Assembly (NCBI RefSeq): GCF_000380045.1
Contig: NZ_KB904359.1
Coordinates: 67-64,066, forward strand
Direction: 5' to 3'
From: Streptococcus marimammalium DSM 18627
Lineage (GTDB): Bacteria; Bacillota; Bacilli; Lactobacillales; Streptococcaceae
DNA: 64,000 nucleotides
Both the position numbers and the translations under genes were made by a program. The notes beneath the pieces are model-generated. The model was not told the origin of the DNA and made no database searches. It saw only the letters and a program-made list of their open reading frames with translations. Each line of letters opens with the position of its first letter. Within the stretch, counting starts at the first letter, position 1. Positions 40,777 through 51,498 of the stretch are shown piece by piece.

Positions 40777-41652
40777 TTAAAAATCTCCAAAAATTTGCTC
40801 TGCATAGTGAAGACCAGTTGGTGTTGTAGCAAGCCCACCTTCTGATGTTTCTCTATGAGCAACAGGCATGCTAGCTCCAACTTGATACATAGCATCAATG
40901 ACTTCATCAACTGGAATTTTAGAGGTAATTCCAGCAAGAGCCATATCTGCACAAACCAAAGCTAATGTTGCACCCATTGCATTTCTTTTCACACAGGGAA
41001 CCTCTACTAATCCAGCAACTGGATCACAAATTAAACCTAATAAATTTTTAATGACAAAAGCTGTTGCTTGACTGGCTTGTAAAGGTGTTCCTCCTGCTGC
41101 CATTACTAATGCTGCCGCTCCCATTGCTGAGGCAGATCCTACTTCTGCTTGACATCCTCCTTCTGCTCCAGAAATTGAAGCATTGTTAGCAATGACAAGA
41201 CCTATTGCACCTGCTGTAAAGAGAAAATCTAATTGTTCTTTTTCCCCTAGTTTTAATTTGTCAATGGCTGTTGTTAAAACGGCAGGTAAACAACCTGCGC
41301 TTCCTGCTGTAGGCGTGGCACAAACAAGTCCCATTTTCGCATTTTGTTCATTTACAGCAATTGCATTTCTAGCGGCTGATAAGACAAAATGGCCAGAGAG
41401 AGTCTTTCTTTTTTTGAGATAATTATCTAATTTTAAAGCATCTCCTCCTGTTAAACCACTAATTGATTTACTATCATTTAGTCCATCAATGACTGAATTT
41501 TTCATGACATTCAAATTCTTTGACATAATAGTCAGGATTTCAGTACGGCTTCTGCCAGTTAATTCTTCTTCTGTAGCAATCATTAACTCAGCTATACTAC
41601 CATGATATTGTTCTGTTGCCTGTTCAACAAGTTCAGCAATACTATAAAACAT
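40777..41652 (-). CDS. sdaAA: L-serine dehydratase, iron-sulfur-dependent, alpha subunit
   Basis: 291 residues. The enzyme deaminates L-serine to pyruvate and ammonia with a [4Fe-4S] cluster. Conserved features are CATPTAGSAGCLPAV, SGAEGGCQAEVGSASAMGAAAL and the later cysteine CDPVAGLVEVPCVKRN; these supply the cluster cysteines. GGAGG precedes the ATG. It follows sdaAB by 11 bp. Confidence 0.95.
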   Translation of the reverse strand: MFYSIAELVEQATEQYHGSIAELMIATEEELTGRSRTEILTIMSKNLNVMKNSVIDGLNDSKSISGLTGGDALKLDNYLKKRKTLSGHFVLSAARNAIAVNEQNAKMGLVCATPTAGSAGCLPAVLTTAIDKLKLGEKEQLDFLFTAGAIGLVIANNASISGAEGGCQAEVGSASAMGAAALVMAAGGTPLQASQATAFVIKNLLGLICDPVAGLVEVPCVKRNAMGATLALVCADMALAGITSKIPVDEVIDAMYQVGASMPVAHRETSEGGLATTPTGLHYAEQIFGDF

Positions 41653-41663
41653 CCAAAAACCTC

Positions 41664-42335
41664 CTAGGCAAAATAATTAATATTATAGATATGTGATACT
41701 TTTTGAATAGCCTTGACAGCATCTTGACAATCTCTTGAGTCAATTTCAATAATCATAATGGCTTTTGCTCCAGCTTTTTCTCTGGTCACATTCATTTGTG
41801 CAATGTTAATATTATAGTGAGATAAAATATCTGTGACTCGTGCTATCATCCCAGGGACATCTTTATGAACAATAATTAGTGTTGGTGTGTTCATAGTTAA
41901 AGAAACCGAAAAACCATTTAATTCAGTCACTTCAATATTTCCGCCACCGATAGAAACGCCAGTAATGCTCATTTCTTTCGATTTTTTCTTGACAACAATC
42001 TTGACAGTGTTTGGATGAGGGACATTACTATCTTTTAAAATATTCCAATAAATTTTAATTCCTTTTTGATGAGCTATTTCAAGAGAGTTTTTAATATCTG
42101 GATTGTCAGTGTCCATCCCTAAAATGCCAGCAACTAAGGCCATATCAGTGCCATGCCCTTTATAAGTTTTAGCAAAAGAGTGATAGAGATGAAAGGTAAT
42201 TTCTGTAGGTTCTTCACCAAAGATAGAACCAACGACACGTCCAATTCGAACCGCTCCAGCAGTATGACTACTTGAAGGACCAATCATAACAGGACCAATA
42301 ATATCAAAAACAGATTGAAATTTTAATGCTTTCAT
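41664..42335 (-). CDS. sdaAB: L-serine dehydratase, iron-sulfur-dependent, beta subunit
   Basis: 223 residues. The N-terminal part carries SVFDIIGPVMIGPSSSHTAGAVRIGRV (about 8-33), the beta-subunit signature, and the C-terminus holds an ACT domain (about 148-220, LIIVHKDVPGMIARVTDILSHYNINIAQM). It pairs with SdaAA. GAGGAG precedes the ATG. Confidence 0.95.
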   Translation of the reverse strand: MKALKFQSVFDIIGPVMIGPSSSHTAGAVRIGRVVGSIFGEEPTEITFHLYHSFAKTYKGHGTDMALVAGILGMDTDNPDIKNSLEIAHQKGIKIYWNILKDSNVPHPNTVKIVVKKKSKEMSITGVSIGGGNIEVTELNGFSVSLTMNTPTLIIVHKDVPGMIARVTDILSHYNINIAQMNVTREKAGAKAIMIIEIDSRDCQDAVKAIQKVSHIYNINYFA

Positions 42336-42435
42336 ATTTTCTCCTCTAAAATGAGTTACATTATATTATACCAAAGATAAGACATTTAGAGTGTTTATTT
42401 TTTAATAGATTGTTAAAAATACGTAAAGCAAGTTT

Positions 42436-42463
42436 TTGACATCTTCCTAAATAGTGCTATAAT
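42436..42463 (+). promoter_or_regulatory. mnmA promoter
   Basis: TTGACA at 42436-42441, 16-base spacer ending in TGC, TATAAT at 42458-42463. The expected start is near 42470, giving a leader of about 100 bases. Confidence 0.8.
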
Positions 42464-42471
42464 AATGTTTA

Positions 42472-43693
<1,222 letters not shown>

Positions 43694-43755
43694 AAACTTT
43701 ACAATGTTGTCAACGATGTTGCTTGTTTGTGTAAAGGGAACATTGATAGCTCTTG

Positions 43756-43783
43756 TTGACAATTTTTAAGATTTTGATAAAAT
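43756..43783 (+). promoter_or_regulatory. mnmG promoter
   Basis: TTGACA at 43756-43761, 16-base spacer ending TGA, TAAAAT at 43778-43783. Predicted start near 43790, about 95 bases before the gene. Confidence 0.75.
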
Positions 43784-43801
43784 AACAGTAACAATAACTA
43801 T

Positions 43802-43872
43802 GATGGTCAAAGCTCATGGATGTTGTAAGCTTTTTTGCTTACACTTTCAAAGCTTTGATCATTTTTTATTTT
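43802..43872 (+). promoter_or_regulatory. Hairpin with T tract in the mnmG leader (attenuator-like)
   Basis: Outer stem GGTCAAAGCT/AGCTTTGATC (43805-43814, 43851-43860; one G-T pair) encloses an inner stem GTAAGC/GCTTAC around TTTTTT, and is followed by ATTTTTTATTTT. It is a terminator shape placed after the mnmG promoter and before the gene. Alternatively it only terminates read-through from mnmA. Confidence 0.6.
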
Positions 43873-43883
43873 GAGAGGATAAT

Positions 43884-45782
43884 ATGACACATCATTTTGT
43901 AGAAAAATATGACATTATAGTAATAGGAGCAGGACATGCTGGTGTTGAAGCAGCGCTCGCTTCTAGTAGGATGGGCTGTAATACCTTATTAGCAACGATA
44001 AGTATTGATATGTTAGCATTTATGCCTTGTAATCCTTCTATTGGTGGTTCTGCTAAAGGGATTGTTGTCAGAGAAATTGATGCCCTTGGTGGAGAGATGG
44101 CTAAGAATATCGATAAGAGTTATATTCAGATGAAAATGTTAAACACTGGAAAAGGCCCTGCGGTTAGAGCTCTGAGAGCACAGGCTGATAAAGCTCTTTA
44201 TTCTAAAAATATGAGACAAACAGTTGAAAAACAAGAGAATTTAATACTTCGCCAAACAGTGATTGATGAAATTTTGGTGGAAGAAGGAAAAGTTGTTGGT
44301 GTTAAAACAGCTACTAAACAAGCCTATTCAGCAAAAGCTGTGGTTGTAACAACAGGGACTGCTCTTAGGGGAGAAATTATTATTGGTGATCTTAAATATT
44401 CTTCTGGTCCAAATAATAGTCTCGCTTCAGTTAAATTAGCTGATAATTTACGAAAACTAGGATTAGAAATTGACCGATTTAAAACAGGGACACCACCTAG
44501 AGTAAAAGCAGACTCAATTAATTATGATAAAACAGAGATACAACCTGGCGATGGTACACCAAATCATTTTTCTTTTCTTTCTAAAGATGAAGACTATCTT
44601 AAAGAACAAATTCCATGTTGGTTAACCTATACTAACAAAGAGAGTCATGAGATTATTAATAATAATCTTCATCGTGCACCCTTATTCTCAGGCATGGTTA
44701 AAGGTGTTGGGCCAAGATATTGTCCATCTATTGAGGATAAGATTGTTCGTTTTTCAGATAAGGATCGTCATCAACTTTTTTTGGAGCCTGAAGGTCGAGA
44801 CACTGAAGAAGTTTATGTACAAGGACTGTCAACTAGTTTACCTGAAGATGTTCAAAAGGATTTACTTCAATCAATTGCTGGGCTTGAAAATGCTGAATTA
44901 ATGAGAACAGGTTATGCTATTGAATATGATATTATCCCACCTCATCAACTGCGAGCAACCTTGGAAACTAAGAAAATTTCAGGTTTATTTACAGCAGGTC
45001 AAATAAATGGAACTAGCGGCTACGAAGAAGCTGCTGGACAAGGGCTTATCGCTGGAATTAATGCTGTTTTGAAAATACAAAATAAGCCAGAATTTATCTT
45101 AAAACGTAGTGATGGCTATATTGGTGTTATGATTGATGATCTTGTTACGAAAGGAACCTTAGAACCATATCGTCTTCTAACAAGTCGAGCCGAATATCGT
45201 TTGATTTTAAGACATGATAATGCTGACATGAGACTAACTGAGTTAGGACACTCAATTGGATTAGTGGACGACGAACGCTATAGAGAATTTTTAAATAAAA
45301 AAAATAAGATTGACAAAGAGTTGACAAGACTTGACAGCGTTAAATTAAAGCCTGTTTCAAAAACAAATGAAAAGATTGTTTCATTAGGGTTTAAACCTTT
45401 AACTGATGCCTTGACAGCAAAAGAATTTATGCGTCGTCCCGAAGTTGATTATGATGTTATTACTCAATTTATTGGTTCTGGAGATGTTAACTTAGATGAC
45501 AAGGAAATTGATTTTATAGAAACTGAAATTAAGTATGAAGGATATATCAAGAAAGCTTTAGATCAGGTTGACAAGATGAAACGAATGGAAGAAAAGCGCA
45601 TTCCAAAAAATATGGATTGGGATGTACTTGATTCTATTGCAACCGAAGCACGTCAAAAATTTAAGAAAATTAATCCTGAAACTCTTGGTCAAGCAAGTAG
45701 AATCTCAGGGGTTAATCCATCAGATATTAGTATTTTGATGGTTTATTTAGAAGGAAAAAATAGATCTACTAAAAAATGTTAA
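43884..45782 (+). CDS. mnmG: MnmG (GidA), tRNA wobble uridine carboxymethylaminomethyl synthesis, FAD subunit
   Basis: 632 residues. With MnmE it adds the cmnm5 group to U34. FAD motif [15 protein letters not shown] (about 15-29), the GidA signatures [15 protein letters not shown] and [16 protein letters not shown], and the C-terminal domain binding MnmE and tRNA are all present. GAGAGG precedes the ATG. It follows mnmA, so both steps of s2/cmnm5 wobble modification are adjacent. Confidence 0.97.
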   Translation: MTHHFVEKYDIIVIGAGHAGVEAALASSRMGCNTLLATISIDMLAFMPCNPSIGGSAKGIVVREIDALGGEMAKNIDKSYIQMKMLNTGKGPAVRALRAQADKALYSKNMRQTVEKQENLILRQTVIDEILVEEGKVVGVKTATKQAYSAKAVVVTTGTALRGEIIIGDLKYSSGPNNSLASVKLADNLRKLGLEIDRFKTGTPPRVKADSINYDKTEIQPGDGTPNHFSFLSKDEDYLKEQIPCWLTYTNKESHEIINNNLHRAPLFSGMVKGVGPRYCPSIEDKIVRFSDKDRHQLFLEPEGRDTEEVYVQGLSTSLPEDVQKDLLQSIAGLENAELMRTGYAIEYDIIPPHQLRATLETKKISGLFTAGQINGTSGYEEAAGQGLIAGINAVLKIQNKPEFILKRSDGYIGVMIDDLVTKGTLEPYRLLTSRAEYRLILRHDNADMRLTELGHSIGLVDDERYREFLNKKNKIDKELTRLDSVKLKPVSKTNEKIVSLGFKPLTDALTAKEFMRRPEVDYDVITQFIGSGDVNLDDKEIDFIETEIKYEGYIKKALDQVDKMKRMEEKRIPKNMDWDVLDSIATEARQKFKKINPETLGQASRISGVNPSDISILMVYLEGKNRSTKKC

Positions 45783-45829
45783 CCTACCTAGGATAAACAA
45801 AGATATGTCTATATTTTAAAGTACTTTTA

Positions 45830-45838
45830 TGCTATAAT
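45830..45838 (+). promoter_or_regulatory. Extended -10 upstream of gdpP
   Basis: TGC-TATAAT, 21 bases before the gdpP ATG; no clear -35. The same TGCTATAAT sequence precedes rlmH and mnmA. Confidence 0.65.
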
Positions 45839-45859
45839 GATGTATTAAGAGGTTTAAAT

Positions 45860-47832
45860 ATGAAAAGATTTCGATTAACAAATACTCACTTTATCATTAT
45901 TGGTTTACTTTTATTAGCATTGATTACAATATCTGTTAGTTTTTTAACATCTAAATTTATGCTTTTTTTAGCATTTTTTCTAATAATGTCATTTGTTGTT
46001 GCTTTGTTTATCTACCAAAAAAGAACCTATGAATTATCTGAAACGGAACAAATTGGTCTTTTAAATAATCAAACGGAAATTAGTTTAAAAAATTTATTAG
46101 ATCAAATGCCAGTTGGTGTTGTAAAATTTAACCAAACTACACGTGCTATTGATTGGTATAATCCTTATGCAGAATTAGTTTTTACTGATGCATCTGGAAA
46201 ATTGATGATAAAATTATTAAAAATACGATTAGAGAAAAAGAAAATGGATCAATTGATCAGTCAATTATGATTGATGAAAAGCGTTATTTTTTTAATGTTG
46301 ATTTAGAAGAAGGTGTTTTCTACTTTTTTGATAACGTTTCTTCTATTTCTCATAATAATGAGATGCCCTCAACGAGTCCAGTTATTGGAATAATTTCTAT
46401 CGATAATTACGATGACATAACCAATAATTTACAGGATGCAGAAGTTTCTCAAGTTAATACTTTTATTGCAAATTTTATTACAGAATTTGCAGAATCGAGA
46501 CATATTTTTTATCGTCGTTTTGATATGGATCGCTTCTATTTCTTTACGGACTATAGCATTTTATCAAAATTGATTAGCTCGCAATTCGATATTCTTGGAA
46601 AATTTAAAGTTGCTGCAAAAGAGAAAGAATTATCTTTAACAATTAGCATGGGAATTTCTTATGGTGACCAAAATTATTATGATATTGGTAACGTTGCTCA
46701 AAAAAACTTGAATATGGCTCTTGTTAGGGGTGGGGACCAAGTTGTTATTAGAGAAAATGGTGAGCATAAAGAATTCCTCTATTTTGGTGGTGGTAGTGTT
46801 TCAACTGTTAAAAGAACAAGAACACGTACAAGAGCAATGATGACAGCAATCTCAGATAAAATTAAAACGGTAGATTCTGTTTTTGTTGTTGGCCATCGTA
46901 ATCTTGATATGGATGCCTTAGGAGCATCAATTGGGATGCAATTTTTTGCAAGCAATATTATTGATGATGCTTTTGCGGTCTATGATGATAAGAATATGAA
47001 TCCAGACATCAAAAGGGCTGTAACAAGTTTACAAAAAGATAGTATGTTGCCACTGATTACTATAGAACAAGCTGAAAAGCTTGTAACTAAAAATTCTATA
47101 TTAATCATGGTAGATCATTCTAAAACAAACTTAACTCTTTCAAAAGAGCTATATGACAAATTTTCTGAGGTCATTGTTGTTGACCACCATAGACGTAATG
47201 AAGATTTTCCAGAAAATGCTGTTTTATCCTTCATTGAAAGTGGGGCTAGTAGTGCCTGTGAGTTGGTGACAGAACTTATTCAATTTCAAAATGCTCGTAA
47301 AAAACAATTGAACAAAACTCAGGCTAGTATTTTAATGGCAGGGATAATGCAAGATACTAAAAACTTTTCAAATAGAGTGACTAGTAGAACTTTTGATGTG
47401 GCAAGTTATCTTGTAACATTAGGTAGTGATAGTTTTGAAATTCAAACAATTGCGGCGACAGAATTTGATGAATATAGACAGATTAATGAGTTAATTTTGG
47501 CTGGGGAACTCTTTAAACGAGATATTATAATTGCTTGTGGAGATGAAAATAAATTTTATTCCAATGTGATTGCCAGCAAGGCAGCTGACACAATGCTTGC
47601 GATGGCAGGGATTGAGGCTACTTTTGTTATTTCTAAGAATCCTAAAGGTCATACTACAATTTCATCAAGAAGTCGTAATAAGATAAATGTTCAAAAAATT
47701 ATGGAAGAAATGGGTGGTGGAGGTCATTTTAATGTTGCTGCTTGCCAAAAAGAAGAACAGACCATTAAAGAAGTCTATCAATTATTAATTGAAAAAATAA
47801 ATAAAGACAGAAGTCATCGAGAGGAGTACTAA
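45860..47832 (+). pseudogene. gdpP: gdpP, c-di-AMP phosphodiesterase, split by a single-base frameshift
   Basis: Two overlapping frames together make a normal-length GdpP (about 655 residues). The first frame (45860-46270) has two membrane segments and the start of the PAS-like domain, then runs out of frame after ASGK to a TGA. The second frame continues the homology from IDDKIIKNTIREKENGS at 46201 and carries the degenerate GGDEF, the DHH domain (MDALGASIG; VDHHRRNED) and the DHHA1 end (EMGGGGHFNVAA). Adding one A to the run at 46198-46201 restores a single frame. GdpP hydrolyses c-di-AMP at the membrane. Possible causes are real mutation, sequencing error or -1 slippage. RplI follows by 1 bp. 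Confidence 0.88.
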
Positions 47833-47833
47833 G

Positions 47834-48286
47834 ATGAAAGTTATATTTTTAGAAGATGTTAAAGGTAAAGGGAAAAAAGGCGAAATTAAAGAAGTTCCAA
47901 CAGGATATGCTCAAAATTTTTTATTTAAAAAAAATCTTGCAAAAGAAGCAACTTCTCAAGCTATTAGCGAATTAAAGGGAAAACAAAAATCAGAAGCTAA
48001 ACACCAAGCAGAAATCCTTGAGGCAGCTCAACAACTAAAAGAAATTTTGGATAAAAAAGAAACATTAATTATTTTTGAAGAACACGTGGGTCCAGATGGA
48101 AGAACCTTTGGCTCTATCACAAGCAAAAAAATTGCTGAGGAGTTGGAAGTACAATTTGGTTTAAAGGTTGACAAGCGCCATATTCAATTAGACCATCCAA
48201 TTAGAGCCATTGGCCTGATTGAAGTACCTGTTAAACTCCATAAAGAAGTAGTTGGTCAAATAAAAGTACATGTCAAGGAACTGTAA
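47834..48286 (+). CDS. rplI: Ribosomal protein bL9
   Basis: 150 residues. [26 protein letters not shown] is the N-terminal rRNA-binding domain; a long connecting helix (about 42-75) and the C-terminal domain follow. GAGGAG lies inside the end of gdpP and drives translation, so loss of gdpP frame need not silence it. Confidence 0.97.
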   Translation: MKVIFLEDVKGKGKKGEIKEVPTGYAQNFLFKKNLAKEATSQAISELKGKQKSEAKHQAEILEAAQQLKEILDKKETLIIFEEHVGPDGRTFGSITSKKIAEELEVQFGLKVDKRHIQLDHPIRAIGLIEVPVKLHKEVVGQIKVHVKEL

Positions 48287-48325
48287 ATAAAATTGACATT
48301 ATTGTAAACTAGGAGGTACCATGTT

Positions 48326-49690
48326 TTGACAGATGCTCAAGAATTGAGAATTCAGCCACAAGATGTAGTCGCCGAACAATCTGTCTTAGGCTCAATATTT
48401 TTATCCCCAGATAAATTAATTGTTGTTAGGGAGTATATTGAACCAGAAGATTTCTACAAATATTCTCATCGTATTATTTTTAAGGCGATGATTAGTCTTG
48501 GTGATAAGAATGATGCTATTGATGCAACAACGGTTAGAAATATTTTGGATAGTCAAGGTGATTTACAAAATATTGGAGGAATTTCCTATCTAGTTGAACT
48601 GGTTAATAGTGTTCCAACAAGTGCAAATGCTGAGTATTATGCTAAGATTGTTTCAGAAAAATCTCTTTTAAGAAATCTTATAAATCGCTTAACAGACACT
48701 GTTAATAAAGCATATGATGGCGCCTTTCTTTCAGAGGATTTGATTGCAAAAGCTGAACAGGACTTAATTGCTGTTAATGAACATAATCATCATAATGGTT
48801 TTCGCAAGATATTTGATATTTTAAAAACAAACTATGAAAATTTAGAAAGCCGATCTCAACAATCTTCTGATGTAACAGGTCTTGCTACTGGCTTTACTTA
48901 CCTTGATAAAGTTACAACAGGATTTCATCCAGATCAATTGATTATTTTAGCAGCTAGGCCAGGTGTGGGAAAAACAGCTTTTGCTCTGAATATTGCACAA
49001 AACATTGGAACCAAGCAGAAAAAAGCAGTTGCTATATTCTCACTGGAGATGGGTGCTGAAAGTTTGGTTGATAGAATGCTTGCCTCAGAAGGAATGGTTG
49101 ACTCTCATCATTTAAGAACGGGTCAATTAACTGATCAAGAGTGGCAAAGTTTAACCCTTGCTCAAGGAAATCTGGCAGAAGCACCAATATATATTGATGA
49201 CACACCTGGTATAAAAATGTCTGAGATACGAGCTCGGTCACGAAAATTATCTAAAGAGGTAGATGGCAATCTTGGACTTATTGTCATAGACTATCTACAG
49301 TTGATTTCTGGTTCTAAATCAGAAAATAGGCAACAAGAAGTTTCTGAAATTTCACGCCAACTTAAGATTTTAGCTAAGGAATTAAGAGTGCCAGTTCTAG
49401 CTTTGAGTCAGCTTTCTCGTGGAGTTGAACAACGTCAGGACAAGCGTCCAATTTTATCAGATATCAGAGAATCAGGCTCTATTGAACAAGATGCTGATAT
49501 TGTTGCGTTTTTATATCGTGATGATTATTATAGTCGTGATAATAAGGAAAATGAAGATGACAAGATTGTTGATAATACTGTTGAAGTTATTCTAGAAAAA
49601 AACCGTAGTGGTGCGCGTGGTACTGTTAAACTAATGTTTCAAAAAGAATACAATAAGTTTTCAAGTATAGCCCAGTTTGATGAGAAATAG
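48326..49690 (+). CDS. dnaB: Replicative DNA helicase DnaB
   Basis: 454 residues from a TTG start at 48326, nine bases after AGGAGG (48311-48316). An ATG at 48321 opens only the codons Met-Phe-stop in another frame. The N-terminal DnaB domain (13-115) and the RecA-like domain with Walker A ARPGVGKTAF (about 211-220), Walker B LIVIDYLQL and the QLSRGVEQR motif are intact. It unwinds DNA at the fork. Streptococcal naming sometimes uses dnaC. Confidence 0.95.
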   Translation: MTDAQELRIQPQDVVAEQSVLGSIFLSPDKLIVVREYIEPEDFYKYSHRIIFKAMISLGDKNDAIDATTVRNILDSQGDLQNIGGISYLVELVNSVPTSANAEYYAKIVSEKSLLRNLINRLTDTVNKAYDGAFLSEDLIAKAEQDLIAVNEHNHHNGFRKIFDILKTNYENLESRSQQSSDVTGLATGFTYLDKVTTGFHPDQLIILAARPGVGKTAFALNIAQNIGTKQKKAVAIFSLEMGAESLVDRMLASEGMVDSHHLRTGQLTDQEWQSLTLAQGNLAEAPIYIDDTPGIKMSEIRARSRKLSKEVDGNLGLIVIDYLQLISGSKSENRQQEVSEISRQLKILAKELRVPVLALSQLSRGVEQRQDKRPILSDIRESGSIEQDADIVAFLYRDDYYSRDNKENEDDKIVDNTVEVILEKNRSGARGTVKLMFQKEYNKFSSIAQFDEK

Positions 49691-49701
49691 GAGAGTGCTA
49701 A

Positions 49702-50055
49702 ATGAGTGATGCATTTACTGATGTTGCAAAAATGAAAAAAATTAAAGAAGATATTAAGGCACATGAAGGGAAAATGGTTGAATTAACCCTAGAAAATGGT
49801 CGTAAAAGAGAAAAAAATAAGCAAGGACGTTTAATTGAAGTGTATTCTTCTTTATTTATCGTTGAATATAATGATCGCCCGCAAGATGATGATTCTTTGG
49901 AGAACTCTTATGTTGAATCCTACACTTATTCAGATATTTTAACAGAAAAAACACTTATCCGTTACCTTGAAGATGACAATGAAAGTACTTGTGATATGAA
50001 AGAAGAAAATAGCGAGCAAGACTCCCAAGAAATGTCGTTAGAAACTCAAGAATAA
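49702..50055 (+). CDS. veg: Veg family protein
   Basis: 117 residues. The conserved core KIKEDIKAHEGKMVELTLENGRKREKNKQGRLIEVYSSLFIVEY is at about 13-56, followed by a variable acidic tail (QEMSLETQE end). B. subtilis Veg stimulates biofilm genes by antagonising SinR; streptococci lack that circuit as far as I know, so function here is open. It lies 11 bp after dnaB and may share its transcript. Confidence 0.88.
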   Translation: MSDAFTDVAKMKKIKEDIKAHEGKMVELTLENGRKREKNKQGRLIEVYSSLFIVEYNDRPQDDDSLENSYVESYTYSDILTEKTLIRYLEDDNESTCDMKEENSEQDSQEMSLETQE

Positions 50056-50078
50056 AGATATTTTCAGCAAGCTTAGGG

Positions 50079-50107
50079 TTTACAACTCTAGGCTTTTATG
50101 ATATACT
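50079..50107 (+). promoter_or_regulatory. rpsD promoter
   Basis: TTTACA at 50079-50084, 17-base spacer with TGA directly before TATACT at 50102-50107, an extended -10. Confidence 0.78.
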
Positions 50108-50114
50108 ATCCTTT

Positions 50115-50266
50115 GTGTGAAATAGCAGCAGAAAAATATGAAGCTCGTCAACAGGTGGTTAGCTAAAAAGTAACCTTTGCTGTTTAGGCGAAAACTATCT
50201 GCACGAATCAGAATTTTTCAAGCATCTATTTCCTCATATTTTAAATAAATAGAGGAGGACATTTTT
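50115..50266 (+). promoter_or_regulatory. Long rpsD leader, probable S4 autoregulatory RNA
   Basis: About 150 untranslated bases lie between the promoter and the rpsD ATG and contain no ORF of note. In B. subtilis the rpsD leader is bound by S4 for feedback control; length and position fit the same class. I did not establish the fold. AGAGGAGG precedes the ATG. Confidence 0.6.
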
Positions 50267-50878
50267 ATGTCACGTTATACAGGACCATCTTGGAAACAAG
50301 CGCGTCGTTTAGGACTATCACTTACAGGTACAGGTAAAGAGCTTGCTCGCCGTAATTATGTACCAGGTCAACATGGACCAAACAACCGTAGCAAATTATC
50401 TGAATACGGTTTGCAATTGGCAGAAAAACAAAAACTTCGTTTTACTTATGGCTTAGGCGAAAGACAATTCCGTACACTCTTTGTGAAAGCAACAAAAATT
50501 GCTGATGGAACTTCAGGTTTTAACTTTATGCTTCTTTTAGAACGTCGTTTGGATAATGTTGTTTACCGTCTTGGTTTAGCAACAACTCGTCGTCAAGCAC
50601 GTCAATTTGTTAACCATGGGCATATCCTTGTTGATGGTAAACGTGTTGATATTCCAAGCTACAGCGTAGAAGTTGGACAAGTGATTTCAGTTCGTGAAAA
50701 ATCACAAAAAGTTCCAGCAATTCTTGAAGCTGTTGAAGCAACTCTTGGACGTCCAGCATTTGTATCATTTGATGCAGAAAAATTAGAAGGGTCATTAGCT
50801 CGCCTTCCAGAACGCGATGAAATTAACCCAGAAATTAACGAAGCACTTATCGTTGAATACTACAACAAACAATTGTAA
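50267..50878 (+). CDS. rpsD: Ribosomal protein uS4
   Basis: 203 residues. The primary 16S-binding protein starts [19 protein letters not shown] and carries the S4 domain [35 protein letters not shown] (about 91-125). The N-terminus lacks a zinc-binding Cys cluster, i.e. a Cys-free form. Single-gene unit with its own promoter and terminator. Confidence 0.98.
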   Translation: MSRYTGPSWKQARRLGLSLTGTGKELARRNYVPGQHGPNNRSKLSEYGLQLAEKQKLRFTYGLGERQFRTLFVKATKIADGTSGFNFMLLLERRLDNVVYRLGLATTRRQARQFVNHGHILVDGKRVDIPSYSVEVGQVISVREKSQKVPAILEAVEATLGRPAFVSFDAEKLEGSLARLPERDEINPEINEALIVEYYNKQL

Positions 50879-50896
50879 TATATTTTTACAAGTGAT

Positions 50897-50950
50897 AGGC
50901 TCAAAAGCCTTGATACCAAGCACTTTAGGGAACAGCCTAGAGTGCTTTTT
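50897..50950 (+). terminator. rpsD terminator
   Basis: A small hairpin AGGCT/AGCCT (50897-50910) is followed by the main stem AAGCACT-TTAGG/CCTAG-AGTGCTT (50918-50947) and a T run. Confidence 0.85.
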
Positions 50951-51021
50951 TATTTTTAAGTAGTTGTAAATAATAATAAAAACGCTAGTCAAGTAACTAA
51001 CGTTTATTCTTAAAATAAGTT

Positions 51022-51222
51022 TTATTTTCTACCGTCATTTGTTTTTAATCCACCTTGAAAATCAGCTTCTATATTATCTACATAGTCACGATAGTAGTCT
51101 TCCAAATCTTTTTTAAGTTCCTGATAATCCTCTTCACTATAATTTTTTTCTTCAAAGAAAGCATTGAAGCGAGGCAAGCCTAATTCTTTTCTTAAGCGTT
51201 TAATGACTTCTTCTTTTGTCAT
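51022..51222 (-). CDS. Conserved-looking 66-residue acidic protein, function unknown
   Basis: AAGGAG precedes the ATG at 51222. The product is highly charged and predicted helical (KEEVIKRLRKELGLPRF; YSEEDYQELKKDLEDYYRDY), ending KTNDGRK. No signal, membrane segment or known motif. Good ribosome binding site and composition support translation. It is divergent from the flavoprotein gene and stands alone. Confidence 0.65.
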   Translation of the reverse strand: MTKEEVIKRLRKELGLPRFNAFFEEKNYSEEDYQELKKDLEDYYRDYVDNIEADFQGGLKTNDGRK

Positions 51223-51434
51223 GATTACTCCTTATTGTCTGTTAGTTTGTATTTGCATTAATAGTATTATTTTAACATAATTTTCTTTAGAGTGGTATTT
51301 TTCTAAAGAAAACCAAAATAAGCTAATAACTAAATATATTTCTATAATAGTAACAATGTCAATAAGCTTTACAAGACTGTAAAGCTATTAAAAAGTTATT
51401 AGACAAGTTCCAAAGACATCTTTATCATAAAGAC

Positions 51435-51463
51435 TTGCTTTTTATTGTGAAACAATGTACAAT
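51435..51463 (+). promoter_or_regulatory. Promoter and Rex-like operator of the flavoprotein gene
   Basis: TTGCTT at 51435-51440, 17-base spacer, TACAAT at 51458-51463. The spacer and -10 are covered by TTGTGAA-ACAA-TGTACAA (51445-51462), which matches the Rex operator form TTGTGAA-N4-TTCACAA perfectly on the left and at 5 of 7 on the right. Rex senses NADH/NAD+ and represses fermentative and reductive genes in streptococci. Confidence 0.55.
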
Positions 51464-51498
51464 ACTGATGAAAATATTAATTTAAAAAGGAGAATATA

